Shown: positions 22,744-34,175 of the stretch, piece by piece
Position numbering within the stretch: the first letter of the stretch is position 1
How the letters are laid out: each line of letters begins with the position of its first letter
DNA from: Nannobrachium achirus
Taxonomy: Eukaryota > Chordata > Actinopteri > Myctophiformes > Myctophidae
DNA: 64,000 nucleotides
Assembly: GCA_963921795.1 (NCBI GenBank)
Contig: OY997659.1
Location: 49,497,454 to 49,561,453, forward strand
Direction: 5' to 3'
The notes under the pieces: generated by a model
Told to the model about the DNA's origin: nothing
The model's input: only the letters and a program-made list of their open reading frames with translations
Database searches by the model: none
Position numbers and translations under genes: made by a program

Positions 22744-23201
22744 CAGGGGTCTTCAACAGAGGGTCTGGGACCCCTAGGGGGTCCTCAGAGTTACTACAGG
22801 GGGTCCTCCAAATCTTCCAATCCTTTTTATATTAACAACTTGAATCTAGTGTCCATATTCTGAGAACTTTTGCCAAAAATAGCAGATCTACAAGCTCACA
22901 ACGCCTCGCGCTGCGAGGCGTTGTGAGCTTGTAGATCGGCTATTTTCGGGAAAGAGGTTTGGTGTAGAGGGGAAAAAGAGCAGACTAAGTACAGAGTGAA
23001 AGGTCAAGTTTATCAGGTAATGACGGCTCAAGTGGTTAAATATCTGAAAACACAAATTGACATGAATCCAACATACCGGTACACTGATGATTGTGCTGTC
23101 AAACAATGAAACGTTATGGAATCTATAAAGGTTGTGGGGGTCCCTGCTTCATCTCTCTCTCAACTAAGGGGTCCTTGGCCTGAAAACGTTGAAGACCCCT
23201 G
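22744..23201. mobile_element. hAT-like MITE, family A, copy 2
   Basis: Termini CAGGGGTCTTCAAC and GTTGAAGACCCCTG are perfectly inverted. ATCTACCA at 22736-22743 and 23202-23209 is an exact 8-bp target duplication. It is the cleanest family A copy in the window. Confidence 0.95.
22872..22950. repeat. Hairpin module, near-perfect copy
   Basis: The left arm is AAAAATAGCAGATCTACAAG then CTCACAACGCCTCGC; the right arm mirrors it with GCGAGGCGTTGTGAGCTTG then TAGATCGGCTATTTT. There are only one or two mismatches over about 35 bp per arm. The transcript would fold as a long stem with a tiny loop. Confidence 0.95.
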
Positions 23202-23767
23202 ATCTACCAGATCTAGTATGAAAACAAAGTCTAAAAAAAGCGACAGGCCAAATGAGCACCTCTTGGATATTTGGAAGTAGCCGAACTACATGCCGTTACG
23301 TGTTGTTACATGTGTTGTTACGTGTCCCTTACACATGCTTGTTGTTTTGGTCACAGGATGTGAGCGCCAGTTCTTCTCAGGGCATTTAGAAGCCTTTGAA
23401 AAGTAGTTGAATCCAGGACTTTATTATGTATCTATGTATTTATTTTCATGAATGAAATGCCCGGGACATTTTTGTTTCATTTGATTTATTTGATAAATCC
23501 AAGATACAATTCACCAAAGGTGCACATACCGTAGAATAAACCCTGATAGCACAACATAAAGTCTGAAAATAAATAATTGTAACATATGGTATCTATCATC
23601 TAACTGATAACACATGCGTTATACTGTCATAGCTGAATAAAAACGACTGTAGTAATAGCATTCAACAACAAAGACAGTCAGACACGAGACAGTTAGCGTA
23701 CAACACAAGCCTGAGGGACCCTGGAAAACTACGTCTTAAATGGTTAACATCCTGTGTTTTGGCCTAG

Positions 23768-24000
23768 GAGTGGGCGATATGGAAACATACAAAATCACGA
23801 CAATCTTATCGCGATTCTTTTTCATGTTGTTTTTTTATGGTTACTTTTCAAGTTACTTAACAATACAACCACCTACATGGTAACACAAACTAAAAGAAAA
23901 AGGAGTAACTGACCATTTAGACCAGTGGGCCTCAAAGTGGGGTCCAGTGACTCCCTGGGTTCATTTTGGGAGGTCTAAATTGATCCTTACAAGTATTTAA
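23768..24000 (+). repeat. Interspersed repeat with GGGCGATATGG end
   Basis: It begins GTGGGCGATATGGAAACATA and resembles the reverse complement of 15640-15815. It is followed (24001-24115) by ATGGACCCTTACGGGTCCAT, a perfect small palindrome flanked by mirrored AACTCTGACAGTATCC and GGATACTGTCAGAGTT. Confidence 0.75.
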
Positions 24001-24116
24001 CTCTGACAGTATCCAAATGAAACTAAATGGACCCTTACGGGTCCATTTAGTTTCATTTGGATACTGTCAGAGTTAAGAGGAGACCTTGACATTTTAAAGT
24101 TTGAGAACTACTGTCA

Positions 24117-24275
24117 GGTCGCAGTTACTATCAAAACCTCGACCAGCTGTCTGTCAGTCTGTCAGTCTGTCTGTCACACGTCACACTTTTGCCCTACTCA
24201 TATCTCCGCAACCGCTGCCCCGATACATGCCAAATTTTGCGCACACACACACTCCTTGCCTGCCAAACCACAACA
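24117..24275. repeat. Interspersed repeat, copy 1 of 2
   Basis: CAGGTCGCAGTTACTATC to CAAACCACAACAG resembles 39665-39860 (CAGGTCGCAACTTACTATGA, CTTTTGCCC, ATGCCAAACTTTGCACACAC). The family is unknown. Confidence 0.75.
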
Positions 24276-24495
24276 GATCTACAAGCTCAACAGATCTACA
24301 AGCTCACAGCGCGGCACTCGGTGCCGCGCTGTGAGTCTGTATTTCTCAATAGTTAAAGCATAAAATAATGATACACAATAATGTGTACCCGTTCTAAATG
24401 GGTTTGTACGATCATTTCATATTTCCCATCTCCAATATTCTAACCGCAATTCTGTCTCCTTCTCCTTCTCTCCCCGGCTCCACCGCCCACCGCAG

Positions 24496-24686
24496 TAAGA
24501 AAGCCCCCGGCTCAGATGGCGTGGTCAAGTCCAACCCCTCCAAGCGCCACCGGGATCGGCTGAACGGCGAGCTGGACCGCCTCACCGACATGCTGCCCTT
24601 CAACGAGGACGTGCGCACGCGCTTGGACAAGCTGTCCGTCCTGCGCCTCAGCGTGGGCTACCTGAAGGTCAAGAGCTACTTCAAAG
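24496..24686 (+). CDS. ahr2: Aryl hydrocarbon receptor, bHLH exon (exon 2 equivalent)
   Basis: The exon encodes the basic helix-loop-helix of a ligand-activated bHLH-PAS transcription factor. In AHR this region binds xenobiotic-response DNA and dimerises with ARNT in the nucleus. The translation contains [19 protein letters not shown] (basic region and helix 1), [19 protein letters not shown] (loop and helix 2) and [23 protein letters not shown] is diagnostic for [23 protein letters not shown] and GYLKVKSYF resemble fish AHR2 more than AHR1 or AHRR, so the paralogue call is likely but not certain. The acceptor is CCCACCGCAG after a pyrimidine tract; the donor is TTCAAAG/GTGAGC. The exon is 191 bp, entering with the third base of a codon and leaving after the first, the phases I recall for the human AHR exon. 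It is much more GC-rich than its surroundings. An upstream ATG at 24398 lies in intron and is not a start. Confidence 0.92.
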
Positions 24687-24826
24687 GTGAGCCACCGCAG
24701 ACTGCAGACAGAGTGACCCACGCGGCCACGCCACACACATGGTGTACGCATGGATTTACAGTTCGTCATGGTCGCCCGGCCACCACAGCCATAGAAGCCA
24801 GCTTGTCTTCTGTGGAAGTGTGTCTA

Positions 24827-24829
<3 letters not shown>

Positions 24830-24881
<52 letters not shown>
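24830..24881. repeat. (GT)n microsatellite
   Basis: GT array in the intron, 144 bp after the bHLH exon. Confidence 0.97.
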
Positions 24882-25125
24882 TAAATGGTAAATGGTGCAT
24901 TTATATAGCGCTTTTATCCAAGGCGCTTTACATTCACCCATTCATTCATACACCGGTGGCAGAGGAAACCATGCAAGGCACCAACCTACTCACCAGGAGC
25001 AACTAGGGGTTCAGAGTCTTGCTCAAGGACTCTTCGACATTAACTCAGGGGGAGCCCAGATTCGAACTGGGAACCCTTCGGGAACCCTTTGTGCTCTAAT
25101 AACGGTTTCTCTACCCCTGAGCTAT
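24882..25125 (-). mobile_element. tRNA-derived SINE, minus strand
   Basis: Reading the minus strand from 25125: GGCATAGCTCAGGGGTAGAG is A-box-like and CAGTTCGAATCTGGGCTCCC is B-box-like. A unique body follows, then a tail with CCATTTACCATTTACC. TATATAGCGCTTTTATCC in the tail region is a common teleost repeat motif. A short tandem duplication (GGGAACCCTT) lies between the boxes. Confidence 0.82.
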
Positions 25126-25220
25126 GCCGTGTGTGTGTGTGCGACTGTGTGTCTGTGTATTTAGGTGTGAGCGTGTGCGTGTGTGGCAGTAGTATCTCAG
25201 TATCTCAGATGACCTTAAAA

Positions 25221-25622
25221 CAGGGGTCTTCAACGTTTTCAGGCCAAGGACCCCTTAGTTGAGAGAGAGATGAAGCAGGGACCCCCACAACCTTTCCATA
25301 GATTCCATAGTTTTATCGTTTGACAGCACAATCATCAGTTTATTTTGGATTCATGTCAATTTGTGTTTTCAGGTATTTAACCACTTGAACCAGCATTACC
25401 TAATAAACTTAAACTCTGTACTTAGTCTGCTCTTTTTCCCCTCTACACCAAACCTCTTTCTGCGAGGCGTTGTGAGCTTGTAGATCGGCAATTTTTGGCT
25501 AAAGTTCTCAGAATATGGACACAAGGGTTGTTAATATAAAAAGGATTGGAAGATTTGGAGGACCCCATGTAGTAACTCTGAGGACCCCCTAGGGTTCCCG
25601 GACCCCCTGTTGAAGACCCCTG
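25221..25622. mobile_element. hAT-like MITE, family A, copy 3
   Basis: Termini CAGGGGTCTTCAACG and TGTTGAAGACCCCTG. Flanks CCTTAAAA (25213-25220) and CTTTAAAA (25623-25630) agree at 7 of 8. The left half of the hairpin is deleted; only the right arm remains (about 25460-25500). Confidence 0.92.
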
Positions 25623-25639
25623 CTTTAAAAGCCTAATAT

Positions 25640-25710
25640 ATCCCTCTAGGCTAGTGGTTAAGATGTTTGTTTTCCACGCTGGAAACATGTTCGTGTTTGA
25701 ATCCTGGACA
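25640..25710 (+). repeat. tRNA-like SINE head fragment
   Basis: AGGCTAGTGGTTAAG (A-box-like) and TTCGTGTTTGAATCCTGG (B-box-like). Similar sequence, TTTAGGCTAGTGGTAGTGGT, occurs near 54602-54660. Confidence 0.6.
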
Positions 25711-25711
25711 T

Positions 25712-25802
<91 letters not shown>

Positions 25803-25820
25803 TTGTGTGTGTGTGTGTGA
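25711..25820. repeat. (GT)n microsatellite
   Basis: About 110 bp of GT. A second GT/GC-rich array is at 26023-26126. Confidence 0.97.
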
Positions 25821-26472
25821 GCCTGATGCCCTACCCCCTTAGTCCCAACGCTTGTTGATGTTTCGAAAAAAAGAGGGCAGAAAAAGTGGCACACAAATGA
25901 TAATTAAAATCGAAAAATCAAAATTGGATTTGCGTAAAGTCTTTCAACAGTAGACGATTTAGAAAATAGCTGATCACACTATTTTACTATCTCTGAAAAC
26001 CTTTGACATGTTACACCTTTCATCTGTGTGTGTGTGTGTGTGCGTGTGCGTGTGCGTGTGCGTGCGTGCGTGCGTGCGTGCGTGTGTGTGCGTGTGCGTG
26101 TGTAGTGCGTGTGTGTGCGTGTGCACAGTGGCACCGTACCTTATCAAGCGTGGTGATCAAAGGTAAACTAATTGCGGTGCCTTAGGAACTGGCAGGCTGT
26201 TGTTGCACAAACAAGCGAGTGCGTAGTACTGCGTACGCTTTCCTGCAGCATCATCTTAACCCATAGTACTTGAGTAAACGCACTTACTTTACACCACTGT
26301 CACCGAGCAACATTTTGTTCTTCTTGTACGTTCGGTTCGGGGGGGGGAAATGAAACCACATGCCAGATTGACCTTAAATCTGCTGACTGCGGTGAACAAC
26401 ATTTATGCACATTTCGCCACGTTTTTGAAGTTACTATTCGTGCCGGGGGTTGAAACGCTGGCGTTTCCTGCG

Positions 26473-26475
<3 letters not shown>

Positions 26476-26528
<53 letters not shown>

Positions 26529-26602
26529 GGCAGACAGGCAGACAGACAGAGACAGTACAGACAGACAGACAGACAGACAGAGACAGACAGACAGACAGAC
26601 AT
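26476..26602. repeat. (CAGA)n microsatellite
   Basis: CAGA tetranucleotide array with a few CAGG and GTA interruptions. Confidence 0.97.
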
Positions 26603-26639
26603 GACATGCTATACATCAGGATGTTACATCTCGTTCCTA

Positions 26640-27286
26640 TCTGGTGGAAACCATGTACCCTATGTCTTGTAGTGCCGGTCGCTCTCAAGCAATACAACGA
26701 GACTCATGATGGTCGCTTGCCAAGGCCTAATAGGATTACCTAGGACAACTGTTAACTTGCACTACTGGAACAAAAGTTGTACTGACTCTGACCTCTAAAC
26801 GTACTTTTCCCTGAGAGGGTTGCAGTGGCGTCTTGCTGTGGTTCCCATTATTGCTTATTTGCACTGACTTTGGTCACTTATTTTCTGGCCCTGCACTATT
26901 GGGTTGTGTTGGTTGTACTGTGTACTATTGCTGTGTTGATATGGCGGTGTGATACCTGTGTTGCATGACTGCATTGACTAGCAGTGACTGTTATGTGCAC
27001 TTTTTTTGTTTGGCACTGTTTGTTAAGTTATGCTTTGAGTATAGCTTTTTGTGTGTGTGACGTGTCACTTATGAGCGTTGAATGTTTCGTGGTCACTTTA
27101 TGTATATATTCTTCTTCTGTTTTTCTTTTTCTTTTTTTTGTGCTTGCTCTTTGGACTGTACACTACAGTACTCTTTCTTTTTCTTACTTCTTTGTAACTT
27201 GTAACCTTAAACTGCTGTGCTGCCTCTGGGCAACTGAATTTCCCCCGTGGGATAATAAAGGTATCTATCTATCTATCTATCTATCT
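26640..27286 (+). mobile_element. LINE 3' untranslated end with (TATC)n tail
   Basis: It ends CTGAATTTCCCCCGTGGGAT, then AATAAAG and a TATC array (27262-27286). This is a common arrangement for teleost LINE 3' ends. The 143-codon open frame at 26984-27415 runs through the UTR and past the tail and is not a gene. The 5' boundary is uncertain. Confidence 0.65.
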
Positions 27287-27560
27287 TGTATTTTTATGAT
27301 GGTTTTCTGCTTGCTCTTGCCATTGTTTATATCAGTGGTTCTCAACCTCTTCAGGCCACGACCCCCAAAATTATCATATTGTAACTGGGGACCCCGCCCA
27401 CCCTACGAGCACTAATTAGTTGAGGCATTACATTTTGTATAACACGGTTGGTTCTATTGTGAAAATAGCAGCTCTACATGCTCACAACGCCTCGCCTCTA
27501 ATATTTGACAATTACCAATATTTAATTTGTCATTTTCCAGTTCCTAACCAACCTTTAGGG

Positions 27561-28435
27561 CAGTGGTTCTCAACCTTATTTTGGGGGGTCCCCAGATGAT
27601 TAACTTTAACCCATTTAGGCCTAGAAATGATTGAATGCTTTAACCAGTGAAAAATAGCAGATATACAAGCTCACAGCGCGGCACCGAGTGCCGCGCTGCG
27701 AGCTTGTAGATCTGCTATTTTTGAAAAAGTCGTGAAAATGTGTGCAAATCTTTGAATATATGTATTTTCAAAGCGAACGTTTGTAACTCAAATTTTGCTT
27801 CTGGGTGGTCCTTGGAACTAGATATTTTGAAATGGGGGTCCGTGGCCAAATAAATATCATTTTGGGGGTCCTTCACATGAAAAATTATGAGAACCACTGA
27901 CATAGTAGTCTCTCGAGAACAGACTAACTGAGCTCCAGTGAAGTGAAAAGGACCTTTTCTTTGACGATGGCTGGCCAGATTGCTGACATAGAAACATACG
28001 TTTTTTCCAAAAATCTTAGAAGGATTCAAAAGACACTTATAGAATCGGGTCAAAATTCTAATTTTCACGATTTTTCAAAAATAGCAGATCTACAAGCTCG
28101 CAGCGCGGCACTCGGTGCCGCGCTGTGAGCTTGTATATCTGCTATTTTTCAATAGTTAAATGGCAACATCGTTTTCTCACTCAACAGTAAACAAACCAAC
28201 ATAAAGTTTAAGTGTATCTGCACATTTCTAAAGTGACAATTTAAGGACTTTTTAATACATATATGACAAATTAAGGAGGCTAACATTGTGAAAATAGCAG
28301 ATCTACATGCATGTGAGCATGTAGATCTGCTATTTTCACAATAGAACCGTGTTATACAAAATGTAATGCCTCAACTCTATAAAGTTAAAATATGATTATT
28401 TTGGGGTCGTGGCCTGAAAAGGTTGAGAACCACGG
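27561..28435. mobile_element. hAT-like MITE, family B (CAGTGGTTCTCAACC), with nested family C
   Basis: Termini CAGTGGTTCTCAACCTTA and AGGTTGAGAACCACGG. CTTTAGGG at 27553-27560 and 28436-28443 is an exact 8-bp target duplication. Its own hairpin is at 28287-28341 with TACATGC arms. A family C element occupies about 27610-28158. A diverged family B fragment lies just upstream (27332-27540). Confidence 0.92.
27610..28158. mobile_element. MITE, family C, nested in family B
   Basis: It starts CCCATTTAGGCCTAGAAATG after TTAA and contains two near-perfect hairpins (27645-27725 and 28073-28153) with the GCGCGGCAC/GTGCCGCGC core. The right terminus is truncated at CAATAGTTAA, where family B sequence resumes. 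Confidence 0.85.
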
Positions 28436-28458
28436 CTTTAGGGTTCTGAACCAATTCA

Positions 28459-28936
28459 CAGGGTTCCCACGGTCATGAAATTCCTGGAAATATTTTGAAA
28501 TTAGAAAAATATTTTTCCAGCACTGGAAATGTTTTGGAATTTATCAAGGATCCTCGAAGGTCCTGGAAAAAATAGATATGCATTGTCTTTGGTTATTGAT
28601 TGTGTTAACTGTTAATACCTCTGAAATGACAAATTAAACATGGGCCAAATTGTCAAATCTTAGAGGCAGTTGTGAGCATGTAGATCTGCTATTTTCACAA
28701 TAGAACCGTGTTATACAAAATTCCTCAACTCCTAGTGCTCGTCAGGGTCACGGCCTGAAAAGGTTGAGAACCACTGACACACACCACCTGTCTTTGGGCA
28801 TTGCGCATAGGAGTAAATAAGCGACCTGTTATTGAGCTGAATTATTGTTATATAGTCCTGGAAATTGGGTTAAATATTCTGGAAAAGTTTGGGAAAAGTT
28901 TGGGAAATTAATTGGTAAAAATGTGTGGGAACCCTG
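28459..28936. mobile_element. MITE with CAGGGTTCCCAC termini
   Basis: CAGGGTTCCCACGGTCATGA and TGTGTGGGAACCCTG are inverted. AATTCA flanks both sides (28453-28458, 28937-28942), a 6-bp duplication and therefore possibly not hAT. A family B end fragment (about 28607-28779) is embedded. CCTGGAAA-type motifs are frequent. Confidence 0.82.
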
Positions 28937-29403
28937 AATTCATTATCAGTGGAAACACTCTGAACCGGTTCAACCCCGCTGTAAAAGGGGACCTCGGAGA
29001 AGTCAGTGGGAAGGGGGGCCGGGGACGGGCGGCGGGGCCCTTCTTCCCCCTATCTCTGTGTTTGTTTAACCTGCTTCACCCAAATATTTGGAGCCTCTGG
29101 GGGCCCCTCGTCTCCTCTCCTCTCCTCTCCGGGGCCCTCGCTCCGCTCCACACACCAACGCACCACAAATACAGCCTGGTCAATATCACACTGGGTTGAC
29201 CAGGCCAGAACCCCACTGACTGACTGCTACAGTTTCAGTTACCTAACGCAAAGAATGTGTTGCTTCTTCTTCTCTCTCAGCGTTTTTTGGTTTTTTTTAT
29301 CTGTTCTGTGAAATCGTGAGCCGCTGCAAATACGGTGCCTCCTCTATCTGACATTCAAGTGGTGTAAAGTAACTGAGTACATTCACTCCAGTACTGTAGT
29401 GCC

Positions 29404-29844
29404 GCGCTGCGAGCTTGTAGATCTGCTATTTTTTTTTAAAGTTGTGGAAATGTGTGCAAATATTTGAATATATGTATTTTTAAAGCAAACTTTTATAACT
29501 CAAATTTGGTCTCTCGGGTGTCCCTACAAGTACATATTTTGAGACGGGGGTCCTTGGCCAAATACATGTAATTTTGGGTTTCCTTGACATGAAAGAGTTT
29601 GAGAACCACTGGCATAGAAACTTGGGTTTTTCAAAAAACCTTAGAAGGATTTAGAAGACACTTATAGAATCGGGTCAAAATATTCAAAGACTTTTTTCAA
29701 AGATTTTTCAAAAATAGCAGATCTACAAGCTCACAGCGCAGCACTCGGTGCCGCGCTGCAAGCTGTGAGCTTGTATATCTGCTATTTTTCTATAGCTAAA
29801 GCAAAACATTACGCGCAATAATGTGTACCCGGGCTAAATGGGTT
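29404..29844. mobile_element. MITE, family C, 5'-truncated
   Basis: It begins within a hairpin right arm (GCGCTGCGAGCTTGTAGATC) and ends CGGGCTAAATGGGT. The second hairpin (29706-29792) has a duplicated loop portion. Family G-like sequence (GTGTAAAGTAACTGAGTACA) precedes it at 29361. Confidence 0.8.
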
Positions 29845-29960
29845 TAAGTAAAATTTTGAAGGTAACCTTTCCTATACTTGTGTTCATCCATTTTTCCAAT
29901 TTGCCAGTGCTCCTGGAAGGAGCTAAGCTCCAACATCTGGCTTTGTCCGGGCCCTGAAGC

Positions 29961-30071
29961 GTGGCCTACATCTGGCCTACATCTGGCCTACCTCTGGCCT
30001 ACCTCTGGCCTACATCTGGCCTACATGTGCCCTACATGTGGCCTACATCTGGCCTACATCTGGCCTACATC
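29961..30071. repeat. 11-bp minisatellite (CTGGCCTACAT)n
   Basis: About ten tandem units of CTGGCCTACAT with CTC and GTG variants. Confidence 0.95.
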
Positions 30072-30223
30072 CTGGCGCTCAAAGTTTGTTGCACGCCCAT
30101 GGTCACATTGGCCAAGCTTAACGGGACGCTTAATGAAATGAACCCCTTTTGGTGTTTTTACCCTTCAGGACGGGAACCCCTTTTGGGCTTCTTGTTTCTA
30201 TGTACACTGACTACAGTATATAG

Positions 30224-30647
30224 CAGTGTTTCTCAAATGGGAAGAAGAAGGAAAAAAAAAGTATAAATCATGCTAATATTGTTCATAGTTAAATAATTGA
30301 CTACAATTGAATTAGGAGGGGAAAAACATGTACTGTTATGTTTAATGATGACAAATGGAGAAACTTGAGCCTGAGTTGCTAAACCAAATTCCATGGTACC
30401 AGGCAACTGGGATGTGTTTTAAAGTTGTTTGAATGTATTGAAGTTATTGACATGAAAACTGTTTGAAACTCTTTCACTCCATTCCTTATTTGTGATTTTA
30501 TATTCCTGAAATAGCATCATATACCACTATTTATTTATATTTTAATTACAGTTTTATAAGCAAAATGTTGTTGCAGGGTAAAGGGGGGTACTTGGATTCT
30601 GAAATCAGGGAAAGGGTACTCAAGCCAAAAAAGATTGAGAAACACTG
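30224..30647. mobile_element. hAT-like MITE, CAGTGTTTCTCAAATGGG family
   Basis: Termini CAGTGTTTCTCAAATGGG and GATTGAGAAACACTG. GTATATAG at 30216-30223 and 30648-30655 is an exact 8-bp target duplication. AT-rich interior with no hairpin module. Confidence 0.93.
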
Positions 30648-31223
30648 GTATATAGCTGGTATAGCATCTTAATGTTTTTGTCACAAAACGGATTTAGAAG
30701 GCGTTTTTAGAATCGGCCTCTGTCCTAAATGGGTTAATATACTTTCAGTGAGTAAAAGCTTGAATACAAGACCTTTTAGCTTGTAACAGAGCATTTCCAC
30801 ATTGTGGTATCTGCTAGTAAATCTGTGTGTCAGCTCGGTTTGCCTCAAAAACCCCCAGCTCTCTATCTGCTGTGTGAAGACCAGCGTTGCAAGAGTTTGC
30901 GAGAGAAATAAGCAACCGGCGGTCTGGCTGTATATATACGGTTCTTGCCACCAAATACATACATATTAACACGGGGAGTCCTTGTCTTGAAAATGTTTGA
31001 GAACCACTGGTTTAAACAACATTTGGAAGGAAGCCCAAATAAGCAACTATACACTTTAGAAACAGGCCCCCCAAAAACCCGCAACGACCAATACTAACAA
31101 GTGACAAAGTAGTATATATTATAGTATATATTAAGCAGACTTGGCAGCGGCGGTGAAGACATGAGCCAGCGGAACCGATAACCTACCTTAGTTGTTCTTA
31201 AAACCCTCTGAACGTATAGTTTA

Positions 31224-31545
31224 CTTAAAGGAGTAGTTCACCCCCAAAATGACTTTTTTTCTATTGATTACTCATGCCATGGAGACTAGAGTTCAATAAT
31301 ATTTTTTGGTTTTTGTCGCATTCCTAAGACAAAAATGTGATAACAATACATTTACCCCCATTCGTTCCGGATGGTGACCCGTTTCGAAACGGGTCACCAT
31401 CCGGAATCAATGGGGGTACATTTACTCGAATCAAATTTTTGTCTTAGGAATGTGACAAAAACCAAAAAATATTATTGAACTCTAGTCTCCATGGCGTGAC
31501 TAATCAATAGAAAAAAAGTCATTTTGGGGGTGAACTACTCCTTTA

Positions 31546-31547
<2 letters not shown>
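31224..31547. mobile_element. 324-bp near-perfect palindromic foldback MITE
   Basis: CTTAAAGGAGTAGTTCACCC at the left is mirrored by GGGTGAACTACTCCTTTAAG at the right. The arms match almost without gaps to a loopless centre at CCCGTTTCGAAACGGG (31385/31386). TA flanking AAGGAG/CTCCTT resembles the smaller element at 14055-14302. The few mismatches lie near 31340-31430. Confidence 0.95.
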
Positions 31548-32170
<623 letters not shown>

Positions 32171-32332
32171 TTTGAGATAGAATGGAGCGTTCTTATTGCA
32201 GAAATACCCAAATGGCAGCATGGCACCATCGAAATGCATTGGCAGAACCCACCCTCATAGGTAGAATAAAAGTGTGTTGTGGCCGTGCCCTAACCGAGTA
32301 TTTCTATATTGCAGTATTGAAACTTTTACTTA

Positions 32333-32808
32333 AAGGACAACTTTAGTTTTTTACAACAAGCGTTCATATTTTAGATTGTAATTAAAGAATATAAAGGATG
32401 AGTGTTAAAATTATTTAATTGACTTCATTCTATTGTTTTAGAGATTCTTATTTCAGTGGCTGGGGGCATGCGTACAAGTGGCTAAATATGTCATTTTACA
32501 CAGAACAAGCCCATTCCCAAGACACAACGCAACCTTTCATGGTTGGATGTGACTAGCTATGTTGGATGTGGGCTAGAAGTGTTACTGTAAATATCAATAA
32601 AGAAACTGCTGGCTTATTGTGTCTAAAAAGACATATTTAGCCACTTGTACGCATGCCCCCATGTGTACGCATGCCCCACATTTTAGCATGGTAAACGCGA
32701 TAAAACAATAGAACGAAGCCAATGAAAACATTTTAACCCTCACTTTTTCTTTTCTCTAATTACAATCTAAAATATGAACCCTTGTTGTAAAAAAACAAAG
32801 TTGTCCTT
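32333..32808. mobile_element. MITE with AAGGACAACTTT termini, TA duplication
   Basis: AAGGACAACTTTAGTTTTTT and AAAAACAAAGTTGTCCTT are inverted and flanked by TA. The inner arms ATATTTTAGATTGTAATTA and TAATTACAATCTAAAATAT are perfect. The flanks join into family G sequence ACTTTTACTTAAGTACTTTT, so it inserted into a family G remnant. Confidence 0.9.
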
Positions 32809-33285
32809 TAAGTACTTTTTCCACCACTTTGGTTATAGGCGTAGAGCAGTGGTTCTCAACCTGTGGGTCGGGACCCCCAGGGGAGTCCCCAAATAGACCG
32901 TTTGTCAGCCTTCTGATTGGTCCCTGAGACTCCCTGACTGGCCAACCAGAAAAAAACATTCACTTTTTGCTATCGGGGGTGGAGTTTGTGCAGTGGAGAA
33001 TGTTGCTTCAGGCTTTCAAAAACTGTCCGCAGTGCGCGACACGGAGATCGGCCGGTACGGTGATAGCGACGGCAAGCGTCAAGCGATCTCGCTCATCATA
33101 ACGAATAAGCTTCAACAAACTAGTTCACATGTACCTTATCAATGGTCTAAGAGTCACGATTGGGTACATATAATTTAAATGGGCAGAATTACGAAAAGCC
33201 AGCCTATTATGTGAGGAGAAACATTCTCTGTCCTCTTCCTAGTACCCAAGATGCAATGCGCTTCTCTTTCTATCTCTGATCCAGA

Positions 33286-33672
33286 GGATTAAACTAATTA
33301 AAACATTTATTTTTCGGGGGAAAACTACTGTTTTGCTATGTAATTACTGTACCTTTTTCTTCCCTTTTTATTAATATCACGTAGATGTGTTTTTTGTGGT
33401 ACTTTATATAGCTGTAATGAGGCTATGAAGGGAAAAAAAATCCCATCCACTTCCACTATAAAAGAATCTGCAAAGAGGATTCTGTCCCACTGGGATTAAA
33501 CACATTAAAACATATATTTTCGGGTAAACCCCCTGTTTTGCAATGTAACTACTGTACCTTTGTCTTCCCTTTTTATTAATATCACCTAGGTGTTTTTCCT
33601 TTGGTACTTTATATAGCTGTAATGAGGCTATGAAGGGAAAAAAAATCCCATCCACTTCCAATATAAAAACAA
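33286..33672. repeat. About 200-bp tandem duplication inside family B element
   Basis: Both units contain TTTTGCWATGTAAYTACTGT, CTTCCCTTTTTATTAATATC and ATGAGGCTATGAAGGGAAAA in the same order, offset by about 203 bp. Confidence 0.92.
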
Positions 33673-33937
33673 TCTGCCCAGGGTTAATGTCCCATCATAG
33701 TAACAGGGCAGAATGGGGCGGGATTTACAAAAGGGTTTATTATTCTGGGGGGTCCCCAGATGATTTGATTAATTTGAAACACTGTTTTCTAACTCAACTG
33801 TAAAAAAAAAGAAAATGCAGTATAAGTGTATAGAGGGTATCTGCACATTTATATAGTGACAATTAAAGGACTTTTAATACCTTTGTAACATGTAACATTG
33901 TCCAAATTGTCAAATAGGCCTATTAGAGGCAGAATTT

Positions 33938-34020
33938 GTGAAAATAGCCGATCTACATGCTCACAACGCCTCGCAACGCGAGGCGTTGTGAGCATGTAGA
34001 TCGGCTATTTTCACAATAGG
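33938..34020. repeat. Hairpin module, TACATGC variant
   Basis: Arms GTGAAAATAGCCGATCTACA and TGTAGATCGGCTATTTTCAC, with ACAACGCCTCGCAACGCGAGGCGTTGT at the tip. There is essentially no mismatch. It differs from other families by CATGCTCAC in place of AAGCTCAC. Confidence 0.95.
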
Positions 34021-34175
34021 ACCGTGTTATACAAAATGTAATGTCTCTCTTCTCTTGGTGCTCATCAGGGTAGGGGGTCCCCAGTTAAAATATGATTATT
34101 TTGGGGGTCGCGGCCTGAAAAGGTTGAGAAACACTGGCGTAGAGGGCGAGCGAGTGAGCGAGCAGGGCCAGTCAG

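Larger units (their letters stand above)
32847..34136. mobile_element. hAT-like element, family B, 1.29 kb
   Basis: Termini CAGTGGTTCTCAACCTGTGG and AAAGGTTGAGAAACACTG. GCGTAGAG at 32839-32846 and 34137-34144 is an exact 8-bp target duplication. It is the longest family B copy. It includes extra sequence at about 32890-33740 absent from other copies, with a 200-bp tandem duplication, and a near-perfect hairpin at 33938-34020. Confidence 0.93.

Noticed and set aside
24398..24495. ATG at 24398 as start of the AHR protein
   Set aside because: It lies before a strong pyrimidine-rich acceptor at 24495 and overlaps repeat-derived intron; AHR genes have a separate first exon.
24687..25006. Continuation of the bHLH open frame past 24686
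   Set aside because: Conservation stops exactly at the GTGAGC donor and the frame then runs through a GT microsatellite and a SINE.
26984..27415. 143-codon open frame
   Set aside because: It spans a LINE 3' UTR, its polyadenylation-like signal, the TATC tail and then a hAT end.
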